From a virus, in the IMG/VR virus record IMGVR_UViG_3300037245_001361, positions 1 through 64,000 of that record: 64,000 nucleotides of DNA; one strand, given 5' to 3'. Under the pieces are notes generated by a model that was not told the DNA's origin, ran no database searches, and worked only from the letters and a program-made list of their open reading frames with translations. This document shows positions 30,009 through 40,200 of the stretch, in pieces (position 1 is the first letter of the stretch; each line of letters opens with the position of its first letter). Made by a program: the position numbers and the translations under genes.

Positions 30009-30490
30009 TATGCTTTCCTTAAATTTTGAGGATCTGATGCTTCATTTACCAAAAGGTCGATGAAAACTCCAATATTCTCGTTTCTTGCAAGATTAATATC
30101 TAAAGATTCAAAATCATTTTGCCAAATTTGATGTAATTCCATCTCAACTTCTTCATCCATGAACTTATTCATTTCTGCCTCAGCTTTCTTTGGCCCTTCT
30201 TTTTTATCTTTATAAACGTACTCCGGTTGAGCTCCTGCTTTAATTTCTTCTTCTGTAGGTTTAGTTAGAACATAGTTCAAATCTTTACCCTTACCTTCCA
30301 TCTTAACGTATTTGTCAAGAATTTCTTGTTGTTTTTCACCTTGTTGTTTCATAAAAGGCTTAATTCTTCCTTGATTCTTTGTAATTGCAAATGCAATCTT
30401 ACCTTTCATCGTTGGAGTACTGTGAGCCAATTCAAACATTGACCTTCCTAACAATACAATTTCACTTCTCTTTAAGCTTACTTTTTCCAT
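30008..30490 (-). CDS. Unknown helical protein, 160 aa
   Basis: A highly charged, mostly helical soluble protein with a Lys/Glu-rich middle (EEEIKAGAQPEYVYKDKKEG). It is coupled to the DUF5675-like gene through a one-base overlap. Could be an assembly chaperone or a regulator of that enzyme; no motif decides. Confidence 0.55.
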   Translation of the reverse strand: MEKVSLKRSEIVLLGRSMFELAHSTPTMKGKIAFAITKNQGRIKPFMKQQGEKQQEILDKYVKMEGKGKDLNYVLTKPTEEEIKAGAQPEYVYKDKKEGPKKAEAEMNKFMDEEVEMELHQIWQNDFESLDINLARNENIGVFIDLLVNEASDPQNLRKA

Positions 30491-30544
30491 TTCTTTTCTT
30501 TTATTAAAAGTTAATTATTAAAGTACTAAATTAATGTTTTATTT

Positions 30545-31762
30545 TTAATTCTGAACATTATAAAATATTCCTCCTGGTAAAGTTTTACCATTCCAAGTTT
30601 CAGGAGTTACCATTATACTTTTCAATTCACAAGTAACTAAATCTCCTGCTACAAAAGCTTGTAATGAAGAAACTCCAGAGAAGATATTCACATCTCCTGC
30701 AGTAGTTCCTGTTAAATCTAAAGTTTCCGTATGAAAAGAAACTCCATTTTTAAGGAAATCAACAGTAATGTCTTTTGCTCCTGCACCAACTTGGTCAATA
30801 ACTGTCTCAATACTCAATACAACACCAAAAGAAATGTCAGTCATATTTGTAGGAGCAGTCCAAGTAGTAGTTATGAAGTTATTTCCATAATCAAACTGAG
30901 GTAAAACTGAATCATTACTAAACTCTACAAGAACATCTGCAGGCCCACTAACTGAATCTGCATCTATAATCTGCTCAGTAATATTAGAAGCGTTGAATAA
31001 GCCATTTAATCCTGCAAGAGAACCTGTATATATATTTCCTGTTAAGTTCCAAGAACCACCAACTTTTAAATAGATGTTTCCAGTACCATTATCAAGATAG
31101 CTATCTCCATCATTTCCCGTAGAACCTGAAGGAACTCCTGCTCCTTGAATAAAACTAAATCCGTCTGATCCATCTGTTCCATTTGTTCCTGCAGCACCAT
31201 TACTTCCAATAGTTCCTTTTAAATCTAATCCGCTATCAGCCCAAACTCCACCAGACTTAGTATATAAATCTAAGTTGGGAGAAGATAAGTCTACGTAAGT
31301 ATCTCCATCGTTTCCTAAAGAAACTAAAGGAAGACCAACACCTTGTCTAAAACTAAGACCATCAGAACCTACACCACCATTAGTACCGTTAGTACCATTA
31401 GTTCCATTTGTACCCTTGATGTTAGCTACAACAGCACCCCAAGTTCCAGCAACCTTTTTATAAACATCACCGTTATCAGAGTTTAAATATAAATCTCCAT
31501 CATTATTGTTTGCATCATTCGGAACTCCCGAACCTACATACCATTCAGAACCATCTAAAGTTCCATCTTCTATTCCGGTATAGATGTCACACAATTGATT
31601 TGACAATAACGCTAAAACAACATTTAAGTTATCTCCTTCGTTTATTTGAAATTGAACACCACCACCAATAGTACAGATGAATTGAGTACCATCAAAAGTT
31701 ATTCCTCCCGTTAAAGAGGACGTGCATCCAGTACACGTTATATTATTACAAGTATCGCACAT
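30545..31762 (-). CDS. Collagen-like tail fibre protein, 405 aa
   Basis: A Cys-rich N-terminus (MCDTCNNITCTGC) is followed by a beta domain, two collagen-like Gly-X-Y tracts (GTNGTNGTNG and GAAGTNGTDGSDG) separated by repeats of the form GNDGD-Y-D, and a beta-rich C-terminal head (residues 250-405). Such trimers are typical of phage fibre or adhesin proteins. It shares the MCDT start with the next protein. Its GC content is a little higher at the Gly repeats. Confidence 0.75.
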   Translation of the reverse strand: MCDTCNNITCTGCTSSLTGGITFDGTQFICTIGGGVQFQINEGDNLNVVLALLSNQLCDIYTGIEDGTLDGSEWYVGSGVPNDANNNDGDLYLNSDNGDVYKKVAGTWGAVVANIKGTNGTNGTNGTNGGVGSDGLSFRQGVGLPLVSLGNDGDTYVDLSSPNLDLYTKSGGVWADSGLDLKGTIGSNGAAGTNGTDGSDGFSFIQGAGVPSGSTGNDGDSYLDNGTGNIYLKVGGSWNLTGNIYTGSLAGLNGLFNASNITEQIIDADSVSGPADVLVEFSNDSVLPQFDYGNNFITTTWTAPTNMTDISFGVVLSIETVIDQVGAGAKDITVDFLKNGVSFHTETLDLTGTTAGDVNIFSGVSSLQAFVAGDLVTCELKSIMVTPETWNGKTLPGGIFYNVQN

Positions 31763-31766
31763 AATT

Positions 31767-32366
31767 TTATTCTTTATTAATTAACATTGAAGAATCTAAA
31801 ACAAAAACTTGAGACGCTGAAGTTAATTTTTCATATCTCATTTCTATATCAGTACCCTCAGCTACATTTTCAGCCCTCCAAAAGAAACCTTCTGAATATC
31901 TACAAGTTTCACTACCCGCATCAGGCTCCTTAAATGTATCATATTCTTGAACTAATACATTATTAATGTATAGCCTTAAGTAAACTGTGTATGGTGTAGC
32001 ACCTATAAACCTTAATAGAGTTCCAAAATGAATCTGATAAGTTCCTGTTGTAGTAACAGTGTAGCTTAATCCGTTAAACGGTCTTTCTGCTTCATCAATC
32101 ATTTCTTCTCCACTTTCTGTACTGTTAAAAAAAGCAAAAATCATTCCTGATACAGTAGGAAGACTATCAACCTGAGCCTTAAGGCTACAAATGAAATCGA
32201 ATAGAGTTTTAAACAAAGAATTTAAAGACGTACAATTCTTTTTTATCACATTCAAACCACTACAAGATGGATTTTCTCCATCGTAAGTTAATTCAGAAGT
32301 GTACTTCTTAGAGTTACATTTATTTGATTTTTGATTACTGCTGCAACCACACGATGTATCACACAT
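31767..32366 (-). CDS. Cys-rich, C1q-like tail protein, 199 aa
   Basis: N-terminus MCDTSCGCSSNQ resembles that of the collagen-like protein downstream, and the following strand (SELTYDGENPSC) matches its ITFDGTQFIC. The C-terminal 120 residues look like a jelly-roll (C1q/TNF-like) head with strands such as TGTYQIHFGTLLRFI. Probably a short fibre or receptor-binding protein sharing an attachment module with its neighbour. Confidence 0.6.
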   Translation of the reverse strand: MCDTSCGCSSNQKSNKCNSKKYTSELTYDGENPSCSGLNVIKKNCTSLNSLFKTLFDFICSLKAQVDSLPTVSGMIFAFFNSTESGEEMIDEAERPFNGLSYTVTTTGTYQIHFGTLLRFIGATPYTVYLRLYINNVLVQEYDTFKEPDAGSETCRYSEGFFWRAENVAEGTDIEMRYEKLTSASQVFVLDSSMLINKE

Positions 32367-32367
32367 A

Positions 32368-32997
32368 TTATTTTATTTTATTATAAATACAATGAACTTT
32401 ATCTCCTTCATAGCAAGAATCTACGGAGTTGTTATAAACCCACATCAGATTACTAATCTTTAAATAAGAATCTTTTAATTTAACTATATTTCTTCCAACT
32501 TTAGAAAACTTAACTATTGAACAACCTATTTTAGCCATCTTAATTTTCATTTCAGAAGCTAATTTACTGAACAATTCAGTACAACAGTCTTTTTCATAAG
32601 ACTCGTGAATTATGCTTGTGTATGGAACTAAATCTCTAATATAATCTATCTGTACGATAGCACAATAAAGACCATCTTCCTTAAGATTTTCAAAAGTAGT
32701 AGTAACGTTTGGTTGTATTTCGGTAGAACAATATTCTATAATTTCTCCACAAGAAGAATGTCTTGCTAAATAAACATTTATTGTAAGATTATCCATGTTA
32801 ACATTTTCCAATTCTTGATAATCTGTAAAATCAAAAAGTTGTAAAGTGTCACAATCTTGTGTAGGCTTTAAAGCAAATACCGCATTGATAATATCAGAAA
32901 AAACAAGAACTCTTGAATCTTCAATAATTATTTCCGATGCAACTATCTGAGCTAAGTCAGCAATTAGATTAGGAGTATTTATATTTATAATTGGCAT
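32368..32997 (-). CDS. Cys-rich tail protein, 209 aa
   Basis: A beta-rich core (residues 20-140, with several cysteines) and a Lys-rich helical region followed by a Cys-containing C-terminus (SCYEGDKVHCIYNK). It is sandwiched between tail genes with one- to ten-base gaps. Its C-terminal organisation recalls that of the next upstream gene, suggesting related functions in the tail tip. Not recognised. Confidence 0.55.
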   Translation of the reverse strand: MPIININTPNLIADLAQIVASEIIIEDSRVLVFSDIINAVFALKPTQDCDTLQLFDFTDYQELENVNMDNLTINVYLARHSSCGEIIEYCSTEIQPNVTTTFENLKEDGLYCAIVQIDYIRDLVPYTSIIHESYEKDCCTELFSKLASEMKIKMAKIGCSIVKFSKVGRNIVKLKDSYLKISNLMWVYNNSVDSCYEGDKVHCIYNKIK

Positions 32998-33006
32998 ATC
33001 TTAATG

Positions 33007-33924
33007 TTAGCAGTCCAAACAAATTCCTTGAGCAAATTTATGAGCTCTAAGGATAGTATCATTAGCACAATCGTATTGGCAATTGTCCATAAGTACTTCT
33101 GCTTTCTCTAACATTAACCTTAATTCAATAAGTCGTTCATCAAATTTATCTGAACAACTACATTTTTCTTCGGCAGTAAGTAGTATTAATTTTCTTATAA
33201 TGCTTTTTATTCTACAAGTGAATAAAACAACATTTGTAACTCTATGTAATTCAGCACCAGCATCATCAAATAAAATGTATGTAATATGGTAAACACCATC
33301 AGCAAATTCATTACTGTTTGGACAATTTCCCGCACCATAAATATCATTAAGATCAAAAGTAACTGTATCTGTATTTCCATTAGCTCCAATCGTTCCTGCA
33401 GCGTAAGCAACAGGTATTGTAGCAACTATATCTCCACTAACTGTTATTGTTCCAATCTTTCCATTGTACTCAACACCAAACTCAATAGCTTCAAGAACTA
33501 TTGTGTCAGTAGTACCTTCTAATAAAGAAGCTTGCCACTTTGTTTGAGAAGCAAGAACATTAATGTTGTTTATCAATAAAGCTATTGTAGTATCTATATC
33601 GGTAACAAAATATTGTTGACCAATAATTACTCCATCTAAATCCACTATGATAACACCATTAGTTCCCGAAGAAACTACAAATTGAAACTTAGAACGAGTT
33701 CCAGGAGTCCAACCAAAATCAAGATTAAAAAACTCAGTGCCATCAGGCATTTGAATATGAAATTTTGTACTTCCTACATCATCTCTTGATATGTTACTGT
33801 CAACACCATAACCATCACAACAAGCATACTTGTCATAAAAATTAGGCATACAAGTAGTGTCAGTTAAGCTAACCACTTTACAGCAGTCACCTTGTTTTGT
33901 ATTAAAGCTTAGATTGAAGTTCAT
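33007..33924 (-). CDS. Cys-rich tail structural protein, 305 aa
   Basis: Contains an N-terminal Cys cluster (QGDCCKVVSL, YACCDGYG), a Thr/Val-rich beta region (residues 85-185), and a C-terminal helical domain with CSCSDK and a CQYDC pair. It looks like a virion protein with metal sites or disulphides. It begins a sub-cluster of four Cys-rich structural genes downstream of the polymerase and zincin genes. A promoter-like TATTTTTG lies just upstream. Confidence 0.6.
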   Translation of the reverse strand: MNFNLSFNTKQGDCCKVVSLTDTTCMPNFYDKYACCDGYGVDSNISRDDVGSTKFHIQMPDGTEFFNLDFGWTPGTRSKFQFVVSSGTNGVIIVDLDGVIIGQQYFVTDIDTTIALLINNINVLASQTKWQASLLEGTTDTIVLEAIEFGVEYNGKIGTITVSGDIVATIPVAYAAGTIGANGNTDTVTFDLNDIYGAGNCPNSNEFADGVYHITYILFDDAGAELHRVTNVVLFTCRIKSIIRKLILLTAEEKCSCSDKFDERLIELRLMLEKAEVLMDNCQYDCANDTILRAHKFAQGICLDC

Positions 33925-33931
33925 AACGTAA

Positions 33932-33939
33932 CAAAAATA
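33932..33939 (-). promoter_or_regulatory. Possible Bacteroidota-type -7 element
   Basis: TATTTTTG (minus strand) matches the Bacteroidota -7 consensus TAnnTTTG. It lies just seven bases before the start codon at 33924, which would give an almost leaderless message. No clear -33 box. Confidence 0.25.
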
Positions 33940-33963
33940 GTATTTATAAATTGATTATCATAA

Positions 33964-36900
33964 TTATTCGGAAACACGCTCAATTAATTTTTGAGTGTTA
34001 TTGACCAAAGTTAAAGGTAATCCTGTTAATTTAAATGTAACAGCGATAGCTTGCTTAGTTCCCCTACCAACATTGCCTTTAGCAAAATTTGCAACAGATT
34101 CACTACCCTCTTGAACTACGTGCTGAAAAGGGTCTTGTGCTGTTTGATACCAAGGATTACTATCTAACTGAGAGATAATGATGTTTAAAGCAGAGCCAAC
34201 ACCTTGAACTGAACCAAGAGTCGTTTTTAAAGAGCCTATAGCATACTTCTCAATCAATTGGTCTTCATCATCATCATCGAATCCATTAAGGACTGTATGA
34301 CGTAGTAAATCAATTGTCGTAAGCATTATAGAAGTAGTAAGGGCAGTATTAGTTATACGCTTAAACAACTTCATTCTATTTTCATTAGTAGGATTGTTAG
34401 CGTAATCAATAATGCCCTCAACAATAAGCATATTCATTTTCTGAGTAGCAGAACTAAACATTGTCAATCCACGAACAATAGGGTTGCTTGATTGTGATAA
34501 TCTCGTTCTATTTGTTTGGTCAAATGTAGGTTGAGTTTTATCTACGATTTCTTGTAGTCGAGCTATATTATGCTGAGTTACTTGTGCTTCACTCATATTC
34601 TTAAAGTCAGCTTCTCCCATTCTATCTTGCGTTTCTAACTTAACTGCATTATAAAGCCTTACAATAGTAAGCGTATCCATAATTGTTATACTTTGCATTA
34701 GCCTACTCTTAGTAACGTATTTGTTAGTAAAGGGAATTTTAATTTTATCCTCAGCAATCATTTTTCCCATAACAGCTTCACCAGTTTCTCTCGAAACAAC
34801 ACCCTCAAATCTTTCTCTAAATAATGGGTCTTTGATTAACTCTTGATAATCAGCATTATCAGTTAATTGTCTCCACTCAATAGGCATCATAGTTTGGTCA
34901 CCCGTACCCAACTGTTTTAATAGTTTCCAAGGATTTATAAAACTAACAGGCCCTAATGAACCTCCCGATTTTCTAATGTACTTAGAATTGATTACCTCTC
35001 CTGCAGTAATTAAAGATACTTGTTGTTTGAATACAACACCTAAATTCTTAGCAAGTAAAGCAACAGCAAAATTACCTTGAATCTTATTTATTAATTTACT
35101 TGCTTTCTGATCACCTTGTGTAGAAAATAATGTTCCGCTATCTTGAAGCTTGTCAATAGTACCTTGAAGTGCTTCAATATATTGTTGGTCATCTTTAGTA
35201 TTGTATTTTTTCTTTATAGAATTGATAGCTTTCTGAGCATTATGAATAGGAATAGCATAAGCAACATAAGAAGAATTGGAGAAGTTAATTCCAGATAATA
35301 CTTGAAATGTATCTTCAATCCTAACAGCCTTATCACTCTCCATTCTTAATCTTAAAGAGCGCATATCATCAATTACATTTTTCTTTTTAGCAACCTCTAA
35401 ATTTTCTGAACCATGAAATACGGGAAAGTAGTTTTCAATCTTCTCCATATCGTAACCCTCCATCATTCTAAACTTCTCATTAACCTTTTCATAATTGTAA
35501 TCCATAGCCATATCAATCTCTTTAACAAGAGTCATAGCTTCTGAATCATTCTCAATCATTGATTTAATATCAGCTAACTGCTTTAATGTAAGTTTGAATT
35601 TAGTATCTAAATCAAAATCTCTACCCGGAATTGTTTTAAGTTGTAGTCCATTCTTTTGCAGACCTTTCTCAGCACCCTCTTGTCTTAACATTAAATAGAC
35701 ATTAAGTAATTCAGCTTTAGTTAACTGAACAGAGCTTTCTGTATTGCTTGAATCTAACGTGAAATTAACCGTTTCCAATTCGCTAATATCTGTTTTAGGA
35801 TTATGGAAAATAGAACCAGCCATATAAGAGTTAGGGTTACTAACAAATATATCATTGAACCCTTGAGAGAAGGCTGCACGAACTCTTTTTGAATCATTCA
35901 GACCTTTGTATATAACTTTGGAGAACGCAGAGCTTTCGCTTCCTGATAAGTATTTAGCCCATAAACGAGTATTAGTTATGTAGCTAATGGCTTTACCCAT
36001 TGTCTTCATAATCTCTCTCATATATTTATTCTTAGATTTAAGATTATCCTTTCTCTTTTGGAAAGTTTCACTTAACTCCTTATCAATTTGATTGTTAATG
36101 TTTGATTCATCACTAATTTTACCATTAGATTCATCAATATAAGAACCATCTCTCATAGCTTTATACTCAACAGCAATACCCAATTTAATTAAAGTATCAT
36201 AAGCTTGTTGCTCTCTTTTGGTAAGTTCAATACTATTCGGTTTATCAGAGGCTAACTTTTCGCTTACCTTAGCCCAACTTTCTTTCTCAATAGCTTGAAA
36301 ATTATCAATGAAACTAATAAATGAAAAATCAATACCTGCATAATTATCTTTTCCCTCAGACAAAGCACCTGACAATTCTTTTAATCTCAGCCACCAAACA
36401 TCAAGAGTTTCCTCTTTTAAGTTTTGAGCAATCTCTTTTTGCTTAGAAACACTGTCTTTGAAAACAATTTTACTAAACCCATCAGAAATAGCTTTGTTAT
36501 GATCCGAAACTCCACCTTTTTTATATTGAGGTTGTGAGTCTTGATAATTATAAGCTTCATTTCCTCTACTTAATGGAACACCTAATCTTTCATTTTTAGC
36601 AAACGAATCAGTAAGTATATCAACCATACTTGGAGCACCAAAAGTTTGTCTAATCATTTTCCAAAAATCATTTAAGAATTTCTCAAAAGAACTTGACATT
36701 TTATTTCCTGCATATTTTCTACCAATGAAAGTAACAAGCGCTTCCTCTCCATATTTAGCTATAGCTTGTTGAACTAAAGGAGTGTTACGGTACATATCAA
36801 TATACTCGTGAGCAAACTCGTGTGGTACAGTTTCTAAATAAGAATCATTAGAATATGCTATTGCTGAGGTTATAGCACTCTTGTAGTGCATACCAACCTT

Positions 36901-37236
36901 TCCCGCAGGTATCTCTCTCCATTTTCCATCTTTATCAAACAGTCCATCTTTATAAATCTTCACATCAGGAAACAGTTTTTGCATCTCATCAATCATTTGA
37001 GCAGCAACTTCTGGATTCTTTTCTAAAGTATCTAAAGTAGATTTTGATTTAAAGAAATCTCCAACCAATCCAAACCCACTTTCAATAACAGACTTTCCTC
37101 TTTTAGATTTATTTACACCATCGGGAGATGGAATATCATAACCATTTTCAATATACTTTTTTATAGCACCTTCTGTTCCATGCTCCTTTACAAGAGCTTT
37201 CCAATCAGGGTGCGAAATATTAGGACACTTTGCCAT
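33964..37236 (-). CDS. Virion zincin-like protein, 1090 aa
   Basis: A zinc metallopeptidase motif HEFAH is at residues 139-143 (context VPHEFAHEYIDMY), as in the large internal virion proteins of crAss-like phages. The middle is a long helical region; a C-terminal part (about 950-990) contains a possible hydrophobic helix (ALTTSIMLTTIDLL). The N-terminus MAKCPNISHPDWKALVKEHG may be a small separate domain. It overlaps the giant RNA polymerase gene by 17 bases, and both carry HExxH, so the two are probably packaged and injected together. Confidence 0.75.
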   Translation of the reverse strand: MAKCPNISHPDWKALVKEHGTEGAIKKYIENGYDIPSPDGVNKSKRGKSVIESGFGLVGDFFKSKSTLDTLEKNPEVAAQMIDEMQKLFPDVKIYKDGLFDKDGKWREIPAGKVGMHYKSAITSAIAYSNDSYLETVPHEFAHEYIDMYRNTPLVQQAIAKYGEEALVTFIGRKYAGNKMSSSFEKFLNDFWKMIRQTFGAPSMVDILTDSFAKNERLGVPLSRGNEAYNYQDSQPQYKKGGVSDHNKAISDGFSKIVFKDSVSKQKEIAQNLKEETLDVWWLRLKELSGALSEGKDNYAGIDFSFISFIDNFQAIEKESWAKVSEKLASDKPNSIELTKREQQAYDTLIKLGIAVEYKAMRDGSYIDESNGKISDESNINNQIDKELSETFQKRKDNLKSKNKYMREIMKTMGKAISYITNTRLWAKYLSGSESSAFSKVIYKGLNDSKRVRAAFSQGFNDIFVSNPNSYMAGSIFHNPKTDISELETVNFTLDSSNTESSVQLTKAELLNVYLMLRQEGAEKGLQKNGLQLKTIPGRDFDLDTKFKLTLKQLADIKSMIENDSEAMTLVKEIDMAMDYNYEKVNEKFRMMEGYDMEKIENYFPVFHGSENLEVAKKKNVIDDMRSLRLRMESDKAVRIEDTFQVLSGINFSNSSYVAYAIPIHNAQKAINSIKKKYNTKDDQQYIEALQGTIDKLQDSGTLFSTQGDQKASKLINKIQGNFAVALLAKNLGVVFKQQVSLITAGEVINSKYIRKSGGSLGPVSFINPWKLLKQLGTGDQTMMPIEWRQLTDNADYQELIKDPLFRERFEGVVSRETGEAVMGKMIAEDKIKIPFTNKYVTKSRLMQSITIMDTLTIVRLYNAVKLETQDRMGEADFKNMSEAQVTQHNIARLQEIVDKTQPTFDQTNRTRLSQSSNPIVRGLTMFSSATQKMNMLIVEGIIDYANNPTNENRMKLFKRITNTALTTSIMLTTIDLLRHTVLNGFDDDDEDQLIEKYAIGSLKTTLGSVQGVGSALNIIISQLDSNPWYQTAQDPFQHVVQEGSESVANFAKGNVGRGTKQAIAVTFKLTGLPLTLVNNTQKLIERVSE

Positions 37237-40200
37237 TTATACATTTTTTAATTTCGTCAATTTCTTCTTGCGTAGAAGTATTTACATCTGCAATATTGTA
37301 TGACGTAAAGTTAGCATTACTTTCAAAACCAGGTAACTTAGTAAAAATATTTCTTCCTTTATGTTTATAAACAACATCTTCATAGTTAACGTAATCTTCT
37401 GTTATGTTAAGCTCTAAATCTCCATTAGGAAACATCTTAGAAATGTTTTTCTGATAAGTAATCTTCTTAATCAAATCAGCATTAGCACCTGCTAAATTAT
37501 CTCTTAATTGGTCTTTATACTTTTGATTGAAAGAACTTTCTTCCTCACGCTTCATTTCCATTATATCTCCCGTAATCGGGTCTATAAGTTCATCAGCTTC
37601 TTGCATAAGATTCATTTCAGAAATAGACTTCTTAATTTTAGTAGCTTCTAATAATGCTTTAGTACGAATATCCATTGGCAAACCATCAATGAAACTTCCA
37701 ATCTTATTGTTAGTACCGTATCTGTATAATTGGTAATCAATAATTTCTTTTGCAAGCTGTGGATCTAACTTCTGAATCTCTTTAAATCCTTCTTGAAAGT
37801 TCTTCATTGTTTCATCAGTAGCTTTGAATTTAGGACTTAAGCTAACAATAACTTCTTCACTACCTTTAGTTAATTCTCTGAACTCTAAATTCTCAAAGAA
37901 AGCATTGTCATTAAATTTATCAACCGATTGAGATTGATGAATTTTAATTCTCGCTTCTTCAATATCAGATTTTAATAAGTCAACCGTAGTATTGTAACCT
38001 TTAGCATTAGAATCTAAAATAGCTTCTTGTTCTTCAACAGTAGAAACATTATCTATTTGATTAATAAGATTCATTGTAGATTGAGAAACAGCAGAGTCAG
38101 ACTTACCTAAAACAACAGCATCATAAATAGACTTCATTCTATTAGAGAAATCTCCAATAAACTTTTCTACATTATCTCTTTGTTTAGAAACTTGCTTCTG
38201 AGCAATAGACATCATCATTTGCTCTTTAAATCTTTTCTTAAACTCGAAAGCATTAGTTGATTTTTCAGCCAACTTTTCTACAACATTGTTTATTTCTGGA
38301 TTAGCAGTTAATAAGTTTTGTTCATAAATAGACTTTTGCTTTTCAGCAACAGAAACTCTATACTGATTTGATGCTCTTTTAACAAGGCTATCAGTTGAGA
38401 AAGGTAACTCTCCGAACTCTTTTATACCTTGAAGTAATTGAGCGTTTAAATCAGCGTTATTTGGAAGACCTTTATCCAATTGAATATAGCTAATAACTTT
38501 AGCTAATCCATCAGAAACTTCTTTGAACTCTCTATATTTCTCTATTTCCTCAGAATGTTGAACATCAGCAGGATAGTTCTTTTTAAAGAATTGATTGAAA
38601 GATATTTTCTTACCATCCTTTAGGAGTAAATTCTGATTATCAAAAGCTTCAACCATTTCAAGAATTGGCTCACTTGTTAAAAACTCAATGATTGGTTTAT
38701 CATCTACACCTAATAAAAGCATAGCATTACCTACATCAATAGTAGTTCCATTAATTCCAGTCATAGGAAGTATTGGGTCATTACCAATATCAAGAGCAGC
38801 TTGTAAGAATACAGCCAATTTATCTAAAGAATTGTTATTAAATTCTTGAAGTTCTATAGCTTTTCCTTGGTCATCTACACCAAATTTAATAGGAGTATTC
38901 AATTTTTCTTTAGCTTGACTTAAATAAGCCATCATCTTTCCTGCAATAGCAAAACGACCTGTAGCATCAGCACCCATTTTCATCTTGGTAGCTATATCAA
39001 CCATATCATTTACGGTAGATAAAGAATAAGAACCACTATCCTCTCCTAAAACATCAGTAAGAACTTTTCTTAAATCTTTAAAATCAAGAGTATTCTCTAA
39101 TGAATTTTGAACAAACTGAGGTTTACTAATATTCTTATAGAACTCATTAAACAATCTTGTCTTAGGGCTAAATTTATTAAACGTTCCATCCTCATTGATT
39201 TCTTTTCGATAAACCATTGCTTTATCTCCATCGTGATCCGAATCAGAAATGTGAACGAATTTATCTGAAAGAGTAACAACACTTGCATCAGTATCTAAAA
39301 AGTATTTAACTTCTCCAGCGAACATACTCATTTCAGCAGAAGCAGGAATACGAACAACAGCAACCTCTAATTTCTTTCCGTTACGTTGAGCTTCTGCCAA
39401 CATTTCTTTAGCATCACTTAACTTGTCAGCAAACATCTTATAAGAAACAGCAACCTCAAACCCATGCAATTTGTTTTCTCCATTTTGCATATCAGGTAAT
39501 TGGTGCATAAAGTTTCCTGCCATATCCAACTTAATACCTTTCTTAGTCAGTCTACTTGAAACAAACTGTTCGTAAATCATTCTTAAACTTGGGTCATCAA
39601 AACTTTCAATAAGATTACCTGCATTAGATGGGTTATTGTTCCAAGCTTCAACAGCTTTCAATAACTCAGAAGTAGAAGTTTTTTCTCTATCTTCTAAATC
39701 TTTAACAAATTCTCTAATCGTAGAGTTGTAACTTAATAACTTCTCCATTGTTCTACTATTCCTTAGATTACTTTTAAGGTAGTTTACAACAGCATCGTCA
39801 TAAGAATCTATATCAGACTGAGAAGCGTTGTTAAATTGAATGTTAGCAGCTTGTGTTGAGAATATAGCACTCTGTTCACTTGGATGCTTTAAAGTCTTAT
39901 TAAGATTAAAAAGAACTCTATAGTTATCAAGTTTAACACTTTCAAAATTAGGTAAAGTTTGAGCTTCCCCTTGCTTCATTAATTCTTCAAGATTATATAC
40001 ATTAGATGGTTGCTCACTACCTTTGGTAGCACTATCATCCATTATCATTACGTAAGGAACAACACCATCTTTGGTGTGCTGTTTCTCAATATTCTTGATA
40101 AGTTTTGCAACATTTGCATAACCCTCACCCATACCATCTAAGTTAGTACCATTCTCAGTATTCATTACGTTCAAGGTACTTCGTTTAAGATATAAAGATT

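Noticed and set aside
30545-31762. Collagen-like repeats as a sign of eukaryotic or misassembled sequence
   Set aside because: Gly-X-Y tracts are common in phage fibres and the gene is in frame within the tail operon with normal codon use.
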